Assembly: GCF_000764305.2 (NCBI RefSeq)
Contig: NW_025944007.1
Coordinates: 20,779 to 84,778, forward strand
Direction of reading: 5' to 3'
Source: Hyalella azteca
Taxonomy: Eukaryota; Arthropoda; Malacostraca; Amphipoda; Hyalellidae
Length of the DNA: 64,000 nucleotides
In this document: one piece after another, positions 1 through 11,979 of the stretch
Layout: each line of letters starts with the position of its first letter
Position numbering within the stretch: position 1 is the stretch's first letter
Made by a program: the position numbers and the translations under genes
Notes under the pieces: generated by a model
Told to the model about the DNA's origin: nothing
Database searches by the model: none
The model's input: the letters and a program-made list of their open reading frames with translations, nothing else

Positions 1-119
1 TCACATCATGAATTATTATCACTACAATTTCAAAGCTAATCTCTCATTCAGCACGCAAGACTGATGAAAGTTACATAATATATATTCTATGTATACATCT
101 ACAAAAAATATCTTTTAGC

Positions 120-3100
120 TTATGAACCAACCTTGGAGGTAAGTTGGTCCAGTGCTTTCTGGATGCGGTCAATTTTTTGGTTCCGTTCCCTTATGCTGTC
201 ATCAAGATCAACAGGAGAGGCTGCGTTCTGGCTGGCACTGCTTGGTTCGTTGCGAGGCTCATGGAGTCTGGTAGGACTAAGACAATACTTGGGTCTGACA
301 TTTGTGTAGAGCAATGGAGGAGGGTTTTTCGCGAGGGAACGAGCAACAGGACCTTGTGGAGTAGCAAACCTGGGCGTTTTGGGCGCAGTTCTGTTGGGTG
401 TAGAAGCTAACGAGACTGGTTTGGCTGATGAGGCTGCGGAAGAATGAGAGAATTTGAGTACTTGAGGATTTGTTGTCTGCAGTGACGATTGTGTAAATGG
501 CCGACGAGAGTTTTGTGGTATTTTCTTGGGAGGGAGGCTGTGGGTTTGGTTGACATTCTTGTATACTGGAACTGTTCGGACAGGGGTTCTGAAAATTCCA
601 GTTTCGAGTGCATGACTGCTAGGATGACGGGACAAATTAGAAGATGATGAAGTGTTTTTTGGTGACTTGCAAGGGTTATTTGAAGACATTACTCGTCGAG
701 ATAGAAGACAGGTTGCTGAATCGGTAGGAGCACTTTTTGGAGCAGCCATGGGAGACCTGAGAGCTGGCCTTGGAGTTCTACTCTCCACGTCATCCTTCTG
801 CCGATTCGACTCCGGAAGTGGATGTTTTTTGCTCGTAGAATCGTTCATCAAACTTGGAGAAACAATAGCAATTGGCTTCACTTCTAGGTTAATCGGAGCT
901 GACCGAGGAGGCTTGGCAGGAGTCACTTTAACTGAATGGCATTTACTTGATGGTTTTTCGAGGCTTTTGCGGGGTGTCTTAATCACAAGATCTTTTCTGT
1001 TAACACATGAACTATGTAGCTTGCTATTCTCCGTTGAAGAACCTATCGCATGTTCAACAATGCGATTTTGTTTGCCACCTAGCGTGGAGTTGGTAGAGGT
1101 TCTGACAGATTTTCCAGCCTCCCCAGAGGGCAGTTCATTTGGAATTACAGGGCGAGGGATGCACGACGTGTGAGTTGAATCGAACATGGGGGTAAAGGAG
1201 CAGTTCGATGCAATACTTGCCAAGCTATGTTTCTTACAACCAAGTATAGTTGACTCGTCCTCCAGCTTTATTTCATTTCGAAGATCAGTACCTACGGCTA
1301 TTTCTTTGACATCCTCTCCACCAGAGACTTCATGGATGGCCAAATTGGCAGGTGCAACTTCAGAACTAGACGAGTTGTAGCTGCCAACATCCGATACAGT
1401 TTTGTTCACAGTGCCATCATGGTGTGACGACGTTGCAGTGATGCTACGCCCGTCTTCCTTCTCCTCAGGTATGGTGGAACAGCTTTTTGGTGGCTCTCGC
1501 ACCAAATCTTCAACGACTTGTTGTTCCTCCTGCTTTTGAAGTCCTTCGTTGTACTCTTGGCTAGCTTTCAGTAAGTAATCCATTCTCTCCAACGTATCAT
1601 TAAATTGCATCATGACATCATTAAGATCATGTGAAGCATCATAATTTTGGTCATTGAAGCTTTCATCCTCGTCTGACTCCCTAGCAGTTTCAAGTGCTTC
1701 CAGCAAATCCAAATTGTCGACATGAGATGAATTTTGCACTTCAGAATGATTTTGTTCAACTAGGTCAACTTCGGGTTCATATTGAGTTTCAGAATTCCCC
1801 TCCGAGTCAGTCAAGAAAGTTCCATAAATATCAGGCTTGTGCACATCAATAACTTCTAAAGCAGAGAAGAAGCTCTGTCTTGGGACTGAATTATGTTCAC
1901 CAAGAGAACGGATCACACTGTCAGCATCTTTCTTCAAATCCACAATACCAACCGCTTCATCTAAGATTTTGTTTTCAACCTTAGTATCAGCAGGAATATT
2001 TTGCACTTGCACACCAGAAGTGAGGTCAATATCTTGAAATCTATTTCTCAGAGCATTGCTTTGCAAGGCTTTAGAAGATGCACTCTCTTGCATCAGACCA
2101 AGTTCTTTGTTGATGTTTCTGACAGGGGATCTTGTCGGCACTGAAGCAATGATTGCCTTGAAAGGGCTGGTATCTGATATTGTCCCTTCCTTCAATTCAC
2201 GAGCAAATGTCAGAAATTTTTCCCGAGCGGGAGAACAGGGCTGCATTTTCACCGGAGTCGTGGTCATATTTCTGCAGATAAATGCGGGTACATTTGGCTG
2301 TGATGCCGTCGTAATATGAGAATTCCTCTTAGTAGGAGATGGAAGGCTCAAAAGATTATCATCAGTAGAAAATTTATTAGTGTTGCAAGCTATTTCTTCT
2401 TGCATTCCAGTTTTTAAGTCATTCAAAGCTTGACAACTATCACCCACGTCTGATTCGCCGCTCTGAAGTGTTTTGCGTTCTTGGTCCGCAATAGCAACAT
2501 CAGCTAGAAGGCACAGTGACGAATTTTCTGAGAGTGAATCAGAGCAACTCTTCCCTCTTGTACAATGATCAGATTTCTCAGATTCTTCCAATCCATTAGT
2601 TTGGGTTGAACAATTATCTTCAGATGGGGATGATTTGATATTAGAACACAACTCAATAGGATCATTATAATAAATATCATATTTTGGAGGTGGAGTGATG
2701 AGCTCTGATGGTGTGAGGGGTGTTGCAGCTCCACATGCCAGTTTTCTATGCATGATCATTGAGGGAGGAGTTACGGAGCATAAATCTGCACAGTCAGAAG
2801 GGACATTTTCATTAGATAAATCAATGGATATATCAACTTTCTCATTGAAACTTGAGTCATACTGAGCACTTGGTTCACCAAAACTATCAACTTCAGCCTC
2901 CAGTTTGGGTTGATTCATGTCAACAGGCTCTTTTTCAACACACACGTCCCTGTTGTTATCATTTGAGATTTTACTTTCAGCACCTTCTTCAATGCAATCA
3001 AGATGAGTCGAAAGGTCCTGAATATCATTTTCATCAATGCTGATGATGGAAAAGCGGTCAGATAGGTAACTGTAATCACAGGCAGCACCAGCAAGAGCAT

Positions 3101-4068
3101 GCAAGTTGTTAGAAGCAATACTCGAGCCTGCGTTAGATGGCACATCAGGTCTGTGCTCTTCTTTGTCATGTACAGCTATTTCCATTGGTTCATTGTCGCT
3201 ACTTCCCAAACAAGAGGCATCAGGAATATTCATGCCAGGAGTATGGCTAGGTGGATTCATTTCTTCAAAAGATTGACCAGTTGAGTTCATTACACACTTA
3301 TTATCATTAGTTTCAGCAACATTTGAGGTAAGGTTGGTGATTATATTATCAGATCCACAAGCCGAATACACAAACGAATGTGATGCAACAGTATGACTGT
3401 CATCAGAAGTTTCCCCACAGCCAAAGTAACCTGATGAGTTGATCTGACCACCATCACTCTCAACAGCAAGGGTGGCTTCACTAGAGTATCTTTTACTATC
3501 CTCCAAGTTGACAATTACAGATGTGGTCGCACTGTTTCCACTGTCAGTCTCCATGACATCACTGGAAATAGCATGGGATTCAATAAGCACAGGCTCCTCA
3601 CACATGGACGACTGATTGCTCTTCAGTGATGATCCTTCATTACATTTGCTTTCATCTAGGAGATGAACCATTGGCTGAATGCCAGGAGAAACACCCCCCA
3701 GGTCGCTGCTTCTGACAAGGGTCTCCTGTACATCAGTAAAATCAGGAATTGGAATAAAACTACTGGCAAGATCATCAGAATCGGGTCGCAATAACACCGG
3801 TTCAAAACATTCTGTGACACTGCAGGAAGCTCTTGAAGTTTGACAAGCATAATCCTGGCTGGAGGGGGATCCATGCTCAACGATCGTGCATGAAGTTGAC
3901 TGGGGAGTCTTGAGATGAATCTGGTCGGCAACTGAAGTGGCTTCCTTGTTAGTGGCCTTCTCTTCTTCAGATGCAGCTTCTCCAGCATCAGGAATGGATT
4001 CGTCTCTGTTCAAAAGATTAGTGGAGTTGTACAAAGCTCCGTGAAAAATAACCATATAATCCATCAAA
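120..4068 (-). CDS. Main exon of a GTSE1-like Ser/Pro-rich protein
   Basis: A single open exon of 1315 codons ending in TAA. The protein is low in hydrophobic segments and rich in Ser, Glu, Asp, Thr and Pro, with many SP and TP sites (for example VKMQPCSPAREKF, TPLTPSELITPPP, VTPAKPPRSAP), which suits a disordered cyclin-dependent-kinase substrate. The N-terminal two thirds are acidic; the last 350 residues are basic and Ser/Pro-rich, as in microtubule-associated proteins. It ends with a short charged helix (IRERNQKIDRIQKALDQL). The motif SPAREKFLTFARELKEG, about residue 615, resembles the SPLAGEKFVEVYKEA block of vertebrate GTSE1. The splice acceptor I place at 4069-4070 (CAAAAG, weak pyrimidine tract) joins in phase to the upstream exon. 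GTSE1 binds microtubule plus ends and clathrin; that role here is inference from two short motifs only. The exon body is certain, the family assignment is not. Confidence 0.6.
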
Positions 4069-4908
4069 CTTTTGCCACCAGGTCAAACAAGTATGATAAA
4101 ATAACTGAGTGATAAATGAAAACATATTAAAGGATAGATACGTGAGTGGCAATGATTTAGGAAATATATAAAAGCTATGTAACAAAGCTGTTCAAACATT
4201 GATCACTAGTAAGATAAATTATTTTTATTGATAGCTCTGTATTACACAAATTGAAGAACCATGGCAGTGAAATGAAATGGAGCTCTCAATACTAGAAATA
4301 TCTGGACAACAAAGATGCACTTTTTTTTTCATTTGGAAAATTCAAACATCCAGCTATCCAACATGTCATGAGGGCATTGAAAAATCATGAATACAATAAT
4401 ATTGTAAAGTAGGCTAACAAACATGGCCTTTATATAGGTACATGAACAGTACTTACAGTTTTGGACTAGCATCCACCTTAATTCAAGTTCTTGCAATTTA
4501 TTTAATAATAAAAACACTTGGATGATTTCTACACAGATCAAAGTGAGGTCTTCCTTTTAAGGAAAATTCCTAGAAGAGAAATCAGTTAACTACTCACTCA
4601 AGTTTATAGTCAACGAAAATTATACCCACTGGACCCAGTAATCATTCTAATATGCTAATTCATTCTGGATCATGCCTATGAGACCTAGCCAAAGCTGGGC
4701 AATGCTAATGACACCTAGCAATAGCTGGGCAATGCTAATGAGACCTAGCAATAGCTGGGCCATGCTAATAAGACCTAGCCACAACTAGGCAGGCCATGCT
4801 AATGAGACTTAATTAGGCACAATCCCAAATAGACTATGCTAATGAGATCTAGCCCCAACTAGACCACAGAAAATAAGTGCTGAGTTAGAGTATCACAATG
4901 ATAATTAC
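4069..4908 (-). other. Intron of the GTSE1-like gene with degenerate tandem repeat
   Basis: Contains no credible exon. Positions about 4674-4866 carry 6 or 7 diverged copies of a unit of about 30 bp (core GAGACCTAGCAATAGCTGGG). The remainder is AT-rich. Confidence 0.5.
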
Positions 4909-5044
4909 TGGGAATGGAAGGTTGCTGGGTCTAAGAGCTGTGCCTTGCGCTCCTCCAGTTGCTGGATCTTCCGAAGTTCCTTCTCAGTTACAACAGGTCC
5001 GAAGAATATCTCGTCTTCACTGTCACTGCTAATCATTGTGATCA
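4909..5044 (-). CDS. Upstream exon of the GTSE1-like gene with DEIFFGP motif
   Basis: A strong acceptor (AATTATTTTTCAG) opens this exon, with ATG at 5036-5034. It encodes 42 codons starting MISSDSEDEIFFGPVVTEKE and ends at a CCA|GTAATT donor with two bases left over. The next exon starts with one base before TTG-ATG, so the junction is in phase (His-Leu-Met). The acidic stretch followed by DEIFFGP matches the N-terminal DEVFFGP of GTSE1 proteins. The frame is also open upstream of the ATG as far as the acceptor, so more coding sequence further 5' cannot be excluded. Confidence 0.5.
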
Positions 5045-5940
5045 CTGAAAAATAATTACAACTTTATTAAAAACAAACTATAAAAAAATCTGGAAAAATA
5101 ATCTTGCTGATTTATTATTGTGGGTAATTTATACATGCTATTCATTTCCACAATGTAGCATTTAAATTAAATTTCAATTTAAATTCACCTATAATATTCT
5201 ATTTTCTTCTTTTATTAATTGATATAAGAAGCACAAATACATATTAAATCAAATCAATAATTCATATCTACTGAAAACATTCTGAAGAACATGACAAAAC
5301 ATAAAAAATCCTTAACAGTGAAGCGCGGGCGTCTATGTCTATCATTTAGAAACAGCTGCATTGATCGCACAAGTGCGCGCATCGGTATCGATCATCAGGC
5401 ATCAGTCAGAGTTGCACTTTTGTTTTTCTAGCAAACATACTGGCAACTTTCTGTCCTGGCGTACTGGTGTACATCCCAAAATAAACTTCCAGCGCCCACG
5501 CAACAACTTCCAGACCACGGACAATCAATTTCGGGGTCCTTGGCAGCCGTTTGCTGCGAACATCAGCATCCACCGTCCGTTTAGATGGTGCCTTGGCATC
5601 TTCAGGACAGAATAATGGCATCCTCAACCTATGTTGTGCCATACTCTACAGACTGGGTGTAACTGCATAAGGACCATATCTATCTATTGGTCCTTGCTGT
5701 TTTTCAAAATTCTAATTTTTGCAGGTGGGGTGGGCATTTTTCAAAATAATATTGATTCCCCCCCCACCTTTTTGAATTTCCTCCCTTTTTTCAAATATTT
5801 TCAAAACTATAACGAAATTTGTCCGAGAGTAGGTCGCGGAAACAAGTCCTAATGTGTTTACCAACAGACCTAGTTAGCTATTGAGTCCACAAGTCAACAT
5901 CTGATAGACACGTGATAGATCACGCGATCAAGACCGCAGT
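5045..5940. other. AT-rich intergenic or intronic stretch
   Basis: No gene recognised. Open frames at 5361-5642 on both strands show no domain or coding pattern. The segment at about 5665-5720 (GGACCATATCTATC core) reappears at 25835-25880, so a dispersed repeat is present. The 5880-5980 portion, with a TATAAAAGG box at 5960, resembles a promoter of an LTR-type element but no LTR ends are visible. Confidence 0.3.
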
Positions 5941-5986
5941 AGTGGGCGGAAGCGAACGTTATAAAAGGGCTAGCAACCTAGAGCAA

Positions 5987-6306
5987 ACCCCCCAGTAGCT
6001 GATAAGCATTCCGCGATGTAGCGTGTAGCTTGAGTTCTCCGACCTTACGGTTGATGCCGTAGCTCATAACTCTGTATTACCACCCCGTATACAAGATACG
6101 TTATCTGAACTCATTATATTAAGCTCTATCTGAGGATCGGGTTACGTTGACTAAGGTAGTGAGGGATAAGTAAGACACATAAGTCCAGATAACGTATCTT
6201 GTATACGGGGTGGTAATACAGAGTTATGAGCTACAGCATCGACCGTAAGGTCGGAGAACTCAAGCTACACGCTACATCGCGGAGTGCTTATCAGCTACTG
6301 GGGGGT
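5987..6306. repeat. Near-perfect inverted repeat (125-bp arms)
   Basis: The left arm (5987-6111) and right arm (6181-6306) are reverse complements with only a few mismatches, separated by a unique spacer of about 70 bp. The left arm begins ACCCCCCAGTAGCTGATAAG, and the right arm ends with the reverse complement of this. A TATAAAAGG box lies 27 bp upstream of the left arm, so the arm could be the transcribed (R/U5-like) part of a retroelement copied back on itself. No flanking duplication is visible. Confidence 0.75.
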
Positions 6307-6806
6307 AATTTAAAAAAAGCTATAACCAATCTCAAGATCTTTTATTTGTGAATTAAATGGTATATCTTTCATTGCTGTAGCTTGAAAACTCTAGGAGGAG
6401 ATAGGTTTGCAGTGACAATAAGTGTGAATGTTCAGTAAAGTGCGGCAAAGACCCAACTCCCAAGCGCCTTGAATTAGGCATTAAAGGTGGCATGGATACA
6501 TGACTAGACGTTACTGGAGCTGAAATTCAGTCAAGGAGGGTGGAAACGACTGCATGAGAACCATCCCACATGACAGCAGCTAAGAAACTAAAGATCAGCG
6601 TCTTCAGGTTGTCTATTTACGTGCCCGGCCGGTGCCTATCTTAAATGTGAAATAACAAGGCCCCCTGAAGGATTACCTACTAGAACTTGAAACAAGAACC
6701 AACACCAGGGGCTATGGCTATAAACTAAAAAACCTGCGCTGCAACTTCTCCACGCGCCAACATTTCTTCTCACTTCGAATCACCGACATTCGGACAGTGG
6801 AACAGC

Positions 6807-7266
6807 CCAGAGTGCAGAGGGTGGATGCAGCATTGCCAATATACAGGTTTTCAAGCCCTAAGCGTTGCCGGGTAATTTTAAGATGCGTCGTTGGATAATT
6901 TTTAATGAAAAGCCATTTACGCTGAGTAATGAAAAACTATTTACAAGCCACAAACTTATTTACAAGGTTGCATGCATGTGTTACCCCATATAACTAATTT
7001 TGCCCTAAAAACAGTTCAATTGTACAGCAAGTGTCAACTGAACATGTGATAATGCAGTCTGACCGCTCTAATGCGACAGCAACTACGTAATCGTAAACTT
7101 GATGTTTACTTTTTTTGGCGGGAACTCATCGCAACTGATTTCCGGACAAGCATTAAATGCAAGAATTTCAATCTAAATGTGTCAGCAAGATCTTCTGAAG
7201 GCATAAATTTTGCTACTGAAGCATTGCCAAAGATCTTGCAATATTCATCCACTCTCTGCTCAGTGG
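6807..7266. mobile_element. hAT-type MITE inserted in LINE copy 1
   Basis: A 460-bp insertion splits the LINE frame. An exact 8-bp duplication, GGAACAGC, flanks it (6799-6806 and 7267-7274). The ends form imperfect inverted repeats of about 21 bp: CCAGAGTGCAGAGGGTGGAT on the left, and CCACTGAGCAGAGAGTGGAT read inward from the right. It has no transposase. Its interior (about 6900-7070), in reverse orientation, matches the interior of the element at 10359-10803 (AGCGGTCAGACTGCAT and GGGGTAACA cores). Confidence 0.8.
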
Positions 7267-7385
7267 GGAACAGCCTCCCAATGACATTGTTGGCGCTCCA
7301 AGTATGAACGCATTCAAGAACAGACTAGATAAAGCTATGGAAGAATATATGTTCAGATTTGAAATGCCTAGCACCATATCAAACC

Positions 7386-7566
7386 CACAGGGGCAAAGCA
7401 GAGTTTTTTAGACTCTCCTTCAAGTTCATTTTTGAGTCCTATAAGTAGACCAGTAAAGTATCCTGGATACCAGCATTATCATACATAAGAAATTGGCTTA
7501 AATCTTGAGTAAATGAGGAAATTAAAAATGAACTAAATTCTAAAAAAGCTCTGGTTTGCCACTATG
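7386..7566. mobile_element. 181-bp hAT-type MITE (family A, intact length)
   Basis: The element is flanked by ATCAAACC on both sides (7378-7385 and 7567-7574), an 8-bp target duplication. The inverted ends read CACAGGGGCAAAGCAGAG and, from the right, CATAGTGGCAAACCAGAG. Two further copies lie at 11601-11979 (interrupted) and 12156-12335 (opposite orientation). Confidence 0.85.
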
Positions 7567-10358
7567 ATCAAACCCAGTGGAAGTCTAGTACGGTAGCTAC
7601 TTGAAACTATCATCAGTCATGAAAAGGTCCGATCAAATGAAATGATATTAGATCTTCTGTGAACAAGGCACAAAAAGGAAAAGAATTGACAACAGGCCAC
7701 ACTTCACACTTCAGCGCCGAGATCAATATGTTATGTTATGATGTTTCTAGTCTAGGTACATCAATAATTGAACTTGCATACAAACCTAAATCACGCATAG
7801 TAGCAAATGAGCAGCTAAAAAACTACTTACAGAACTTGATGAACTTATGAAGGTCAATATATAATTCTCTTCACTAGTTTTTCACTACTAGCTGATGGAA
7901 GTCATAGCCTACTACAGTACTAACAGTAGGGCTACAAGATTAAAAAATTTTTGCAACTCCTGCAAAGCTGCCCAGCACATAATTTGAGTGTTTTCATAAC
8001 TTAAATGAAGAGCAGTGCAGTGGAGGTGTTGCTTTGTGGGTTAGAACCTCTTATGGGGCCCAGCAAGTCAAGTTATCAGCAGAACATCAATAAGCTAGAG
8101 AATCAGTGTGGTGCAAACTTACTCTAAAAGGCAAAGATAGCCTCCTCATAGGCGTTGTGTATAGATCACCAAACAGTTCTTCTGATAACGATAAAGTACT
8201 AAACAGTCATTGACCGCGCATGACTTTCCATAGGTCACACACGTTGGTCGTTGGTGATTTTTATCATCCAGAGCTAGACTGGATAGATGGATCCTCTCCA
8301 AGGGAAGAGAATCACCCAGCATCCTTGTTCATGGAGTCAGTAAGAGACTCCTTCCTAGTCCAGCACGTTACCAAATCAACCCATTATAGAAGTAAACAGA
8401 CTCCCAATATTCTAGACCTGGTATTTAACAGTGATGAATCAATGTTGGATGAGCTTCGTCATGAGGCTCCGTTGGGCAAAAGCCATCACCAATCATTGTT
8501 TTTCAGACTCAAGTGCTGTACAGAAAGGACGCCTCGGAAGCATGAGCGTTTGAATTTTGCGAAAGGCGACTATGATAAACTCCGTGAAGCAGTGAATATT
8601 TTTAACTGTATTAAGGACATGAATGTGGCTGAGTCATGGTCACTTCTCAAGGACATGGTTATGTCAGCAGTTGATGCACGTGTACCTAAAATTAAGCTTA
8701 GTGGAGCCAAAAAAAACTCGGTGGATGAACAGTACAGTTTTAGCTAAGCTGAAAACAAAGAAGGAAGCATACCAGCATTATTTACAGACTCGTAGCAATG
8801 CTGACTATAACCTATACGCAAGAGCTTGAAATCAAGCTAAAGAAAGCTGTCACACCACAGTAAAAACCCTCAACGCTAGCTCAAAGTGCAAGACGAAGGA
8901 TGGTATTTCTGATTTGAAAGTAGATCAGTGAAAGATATCCTCTGATGAGGGCAAAGCTAACGTATTTTTTTCAGTAGAGTACAGTATTCACTGAAGAGGA
9001 CTTGAACAGTATTCCAGCTATTGAGGAGCGCCCAGTCAGCTCTAAATTAACAAGCTTTTAAATACAAGAAGAAGAGGTTCTCAAGCGCCTTATCGCTGTA
9101 AATCCAAACAAGTCATGTGGACCAGATGGCTTCCACTCCAGATTACTCAAAGAGTTAGCAACTGTCATAGCCAGCCCTCTGACGTCACTTTTTCAAAATA
9201 CTTTGAACAAAGGAATGTTGCCGGCTGACTGGAAAGAAGCTCAAGTGACACCATTGTTCAAAAAAGGTGACAAAAGCTGCCCGGGCAACTATGTGACGAT
9301 AGCTGCCCGGGCAACTATCGCCCTGTTAGTTTGACAAGTGTCGTTTGCAAGGTAATGGAATCTGTTGCGAGGGATCGATTGATAGATCATTTGACTGCTA
9401 ATAATCTCCTATCAGACTGTCAACATGGCTTTATTGCCAGAAGATCCTGTACCACTAACCTCTTGTTGACTCTGAACAAATGGACCCACCTGCTGGACGA
9501 AAGGGAGCCAGTAGATGCAGTGTACCTTGATTTTGCCAAGGCATTCGATGGTGTCCCACATGAGTGGCTGTTGCATAAATTGAAGTCTTTGGGAATAGAG
9601 TAATGTACTCAAATGGATCAGAGATTTTCTAGTAGGGAGGCTACAACGTGTCAGCATTAATGGGTCCGTATCAGACTGGGCTTCAGTGCACAGCGGCGTG
9701 CCACAAGGAAGCGTTCTCGGGCCTATTCTATTCGTTGCATTTATAAACAATCTGCCAGAAGCTGTGTCTAGCATTTGCTCGATGTATGCCGACGACACAA
9801 AAATTTATAATACAGTGAAGAATACGTCGCAAAAAGTATAGTTGCAAGGTGATCTTGACAGGCTGGTGGACTGGGCTGATAAGTGGCAGCTGCGCTTTAA
9901 TGCTGACAAATGTAAAGTTCTCCACCTTGGCAAAAATAATGAACAGCAAGATTACAGTATGAGAAGACACGGTTGCAACGACAGAGTGATGATGTCGAAG
10001 TCAACAACGGAAAAGGATTTAGGAGTTAATATCGACAATGAGTTGAAATTTTCTAAGTATGTTGAAGGTCAAGTTAATAAAGCCAATAAACAACTTGGAC
10101 TGATGAGAAGCTCTTTCAAGTTCATAGATGCAGAAACAATGAAGCATTTGTTTGTTGCTGTCGTGCACCCGAACCTAGAGTTTGGCAACATTGTGTGGTC
10201 ACCAAAATTCGAAAAGGACAAAAAATTAGTAGAGAGTGTTCAAATATGCGCAACAAGGATAGTTCCGGGCTTGAAAAGCAAGTCCTATGAGGAAAGATTG
10301 AAGATTATGAAGCTTCCAAGCCTCAGTTATCGACATCTGCGTGGGGAGCTCATTGAAG

Positions 10359-10803
10359 CAGGGCTGGAAAAGTCCTATTTTGGTCTGAAATATCGCAGCT
10401 CTAATATCATATAATTTCAGTAGGTATGAAATCTCGTGTCAAATGTCATAAATTTTTTTTATTGAAAAATCGCGGTTTGCACTTTGCAAACATGTCACTT
10501 CATAAAATTTTTAACTGTCAAAGCGGTCAGACTGCATCAACTTACAGTAAAGACAAATTTTATCATTGCCATTTGACTGTTTTGGGGTAAAATTAGAGAT
10601 TTGGGGTAACACGTGCAACAGTGCATGGACTTTGTGAATAAATTCGCACCTCGTAAATGGCTTTTTATGGCCAAGATATGGAATTCACGGCTCGGTGAAA
10701 TGGAATCACAGCTTGAAGAAATGAAATCATGGCTGGCAAATCCATAAAACCACGGCTTGAAAAATTCAGTCGCAGCTTGCCAAGTAGATACATTACATGC
10801 CTG
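10359..10803. mobile_element. hAT-type element of 445 bp in the LINE (family B, long form)
   Basis: It is flanked by an exact 8-bp duplication CATTGAAG (10351-10358 and 10804-10811). The left end CAGGGCTGGAAAAG is of the CAGGG-type seen in many hAT transposons; the right end read inward begins CAGGCATGTAAT. Removing the element plus one duplication restores the LINE frame RGELIEVYKYTHHG. It has no transposase ORF, so it must have moved in trans. Confidence 0.85.
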
Positions 10804-10827
10804 CATTGAAGTATACAAGTATACTCA

Positions 10828-11478
10828 CCATGGTCAGGAAGATGTGCCAGGTGCGCGGGAATTTATTTTGTCATTTTAACGACCTGCGCGGTGCGCCATA
10901 CTATGCTGGTAAAAAAATGTGCCGTGCGCCGTACTTTAGAAAGCTAAAATAGTTCTACTATTTTAGTCGACAATATACGCGAGTATATTGACTACGCGAG
11001 TCGAACTGACAATAATAAAATGTAAGACATGTCCGGGTTACTTCTGACTCTTCCGCTTGTCCGCCTTGTCGGATACGGAACATACGGTAATTGTAAACTG
11101 TGGCTATTATACATACAAAATGTAAACAGATTGTGTTCAGTGTTGCCATCTGACTTTGGAGAAAATTTCTTCTAAAACAAAGTTCTAGATTTCTCATTCA
11201 CCAAATTTCCGTATCAAGAAAAATCATATATTATTGAAAGATAATTAAAGGCATACTGTACTGAGTAATCAGTAATGCGAGTATTACGTCTGTTCCTCCA
11301 CAAACTGCTTGTGCGCGGCAGCGCAACGTAGAATTGATGGCCGGGATTGCGCGAACACGTGCGCGAAGAGAATCAATTTTCATTATATTGCACCAACTGT
11401 CAACTGTGCACAGCAATAGCTTAAAAAAGTGAAAATGCGCGGGAAATTCACCGAAAACATACATCATCCTGAGTGTGG
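10828..11478. mobile_element. hAT-type element of 651 bp in the LINE (family C)
   Basis: The flanks are TATACTCA (10820-10827) and CATACTCA (11479-11486), an 8-bp duplication with one change. The ends are imperfect inverted repeats, CCATGGTCAGGAAGATGT and CCACACTCAGGATGATGT. Subterminal GCGCGGGAA motifs occur near both ends. The interior holds two perfect or near-perfect hairpins at about 10947-11010. No transposase is visible. Confidence 0.8.
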
Positions 11479-11600
11479 CATACTCATGGCTTATACAAGG
11501 TCCCAGAAGAATTATTATTACCTACTAGAATTTGAAACAAGAACCAACACCAGGGGCCACGGGCACCCCACGGCTATAAACTAAAAAAACAACGTTGGAA

Positions 11601-11979
11601 CATAGTGGCAAAGCAGAGAGTTTTTTTAGACTCTCCCTCAAGTTCATTTTTGAGTCCTATACTAGTCTGGAAAAGTCCTATTTTTGTCTGAAATATCGCG
11701 GCTCTAATATCATATAATTTCAGTAGGTATGAAATCTCAGGTGAAATAGAATCACGGCTCGTAGAAATGGAATCACGGCTGGCAAATCCATAAAACCACG
11801 GCTCGAAAAATTCAGTCGCGGCTCGCCAAGTAGATATATTCCATACTAGATCCTATAAGTAAACAAGCAAAGTATCATGGATACCAGCATTATCATACAT
11901 AAGAAATTGGTTTAAATCTTGTGTAAATGAGGAAATTGAAAATGAACTGATTCTAAAAAATCTCTGGTTTGTCACTATG
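11601..11979. mobile_element. Family A MITE interrupted by another MITE
   Basis: The left flank CGTTGGAA (11593-11600) and right flank CATTGGAA (11980-11987) are an 8-bp target duplication with one change. The ends are CATAGTGGCAAAGCAGAG and CATAGTGACAAACCAGAG. After subtraction of the nested insertion (188 bp plus 8-bp duplication) the element is 183 bp, the same length as the copy at 7386-7566. Confidence 0.85.
11662..11849. mobile_element. 188-bp family B MITE nested inside the family A MITE
   Basis: It is flanked by GTCCTATA (11654-11661) and ATCCTATA (11850-11857). The ends are CTAGTCTGGAAAAGTCCTA and, from the right, CTAGTATGGAATATATC. The end sequences match the 445-bp element at 10359-10803, of which this looks like an internally deleted form. 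Confidence 0.85.

Larger units (their letters stand above)
6630..7745 (+). mobile_element. CR1-like LINE, 3' end only (copy 1)
   Basis: Pieces of the C-terminal coding region typical of CR1/Jockey-type reverse transcriptase ORFs can be read: LELETRTNTRGYGYKLK and RQHFFSLRITD (6690-6800), then after an insertion NDIVGAPSMNAFKNRLDKAM (7275-7340). The stretch from 7575 on matches the 3' tail of copy 2 (7600-7700 compared with 12400-12520, including a GACAACAGGCCA core). It is cut by two MITEs, at 6807-7266 and 7386-7566. There is no endonuclease or RT core in this copy, so it is 5'-truncated and dead. Confidence 0.75.

Noticed and set aside
5406..5642. 78-codon minus-strand frame
   Set aside because: No domain, no splice context; lies next to a dispersed repeat.
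6400..6500. Cys-rich peptide CSDNKCECSVKCGKD resembling metallothionein
   Set aside because: Too short, no start or splice context, ends in a stop after about 30 codons within transposon-rich DNA.
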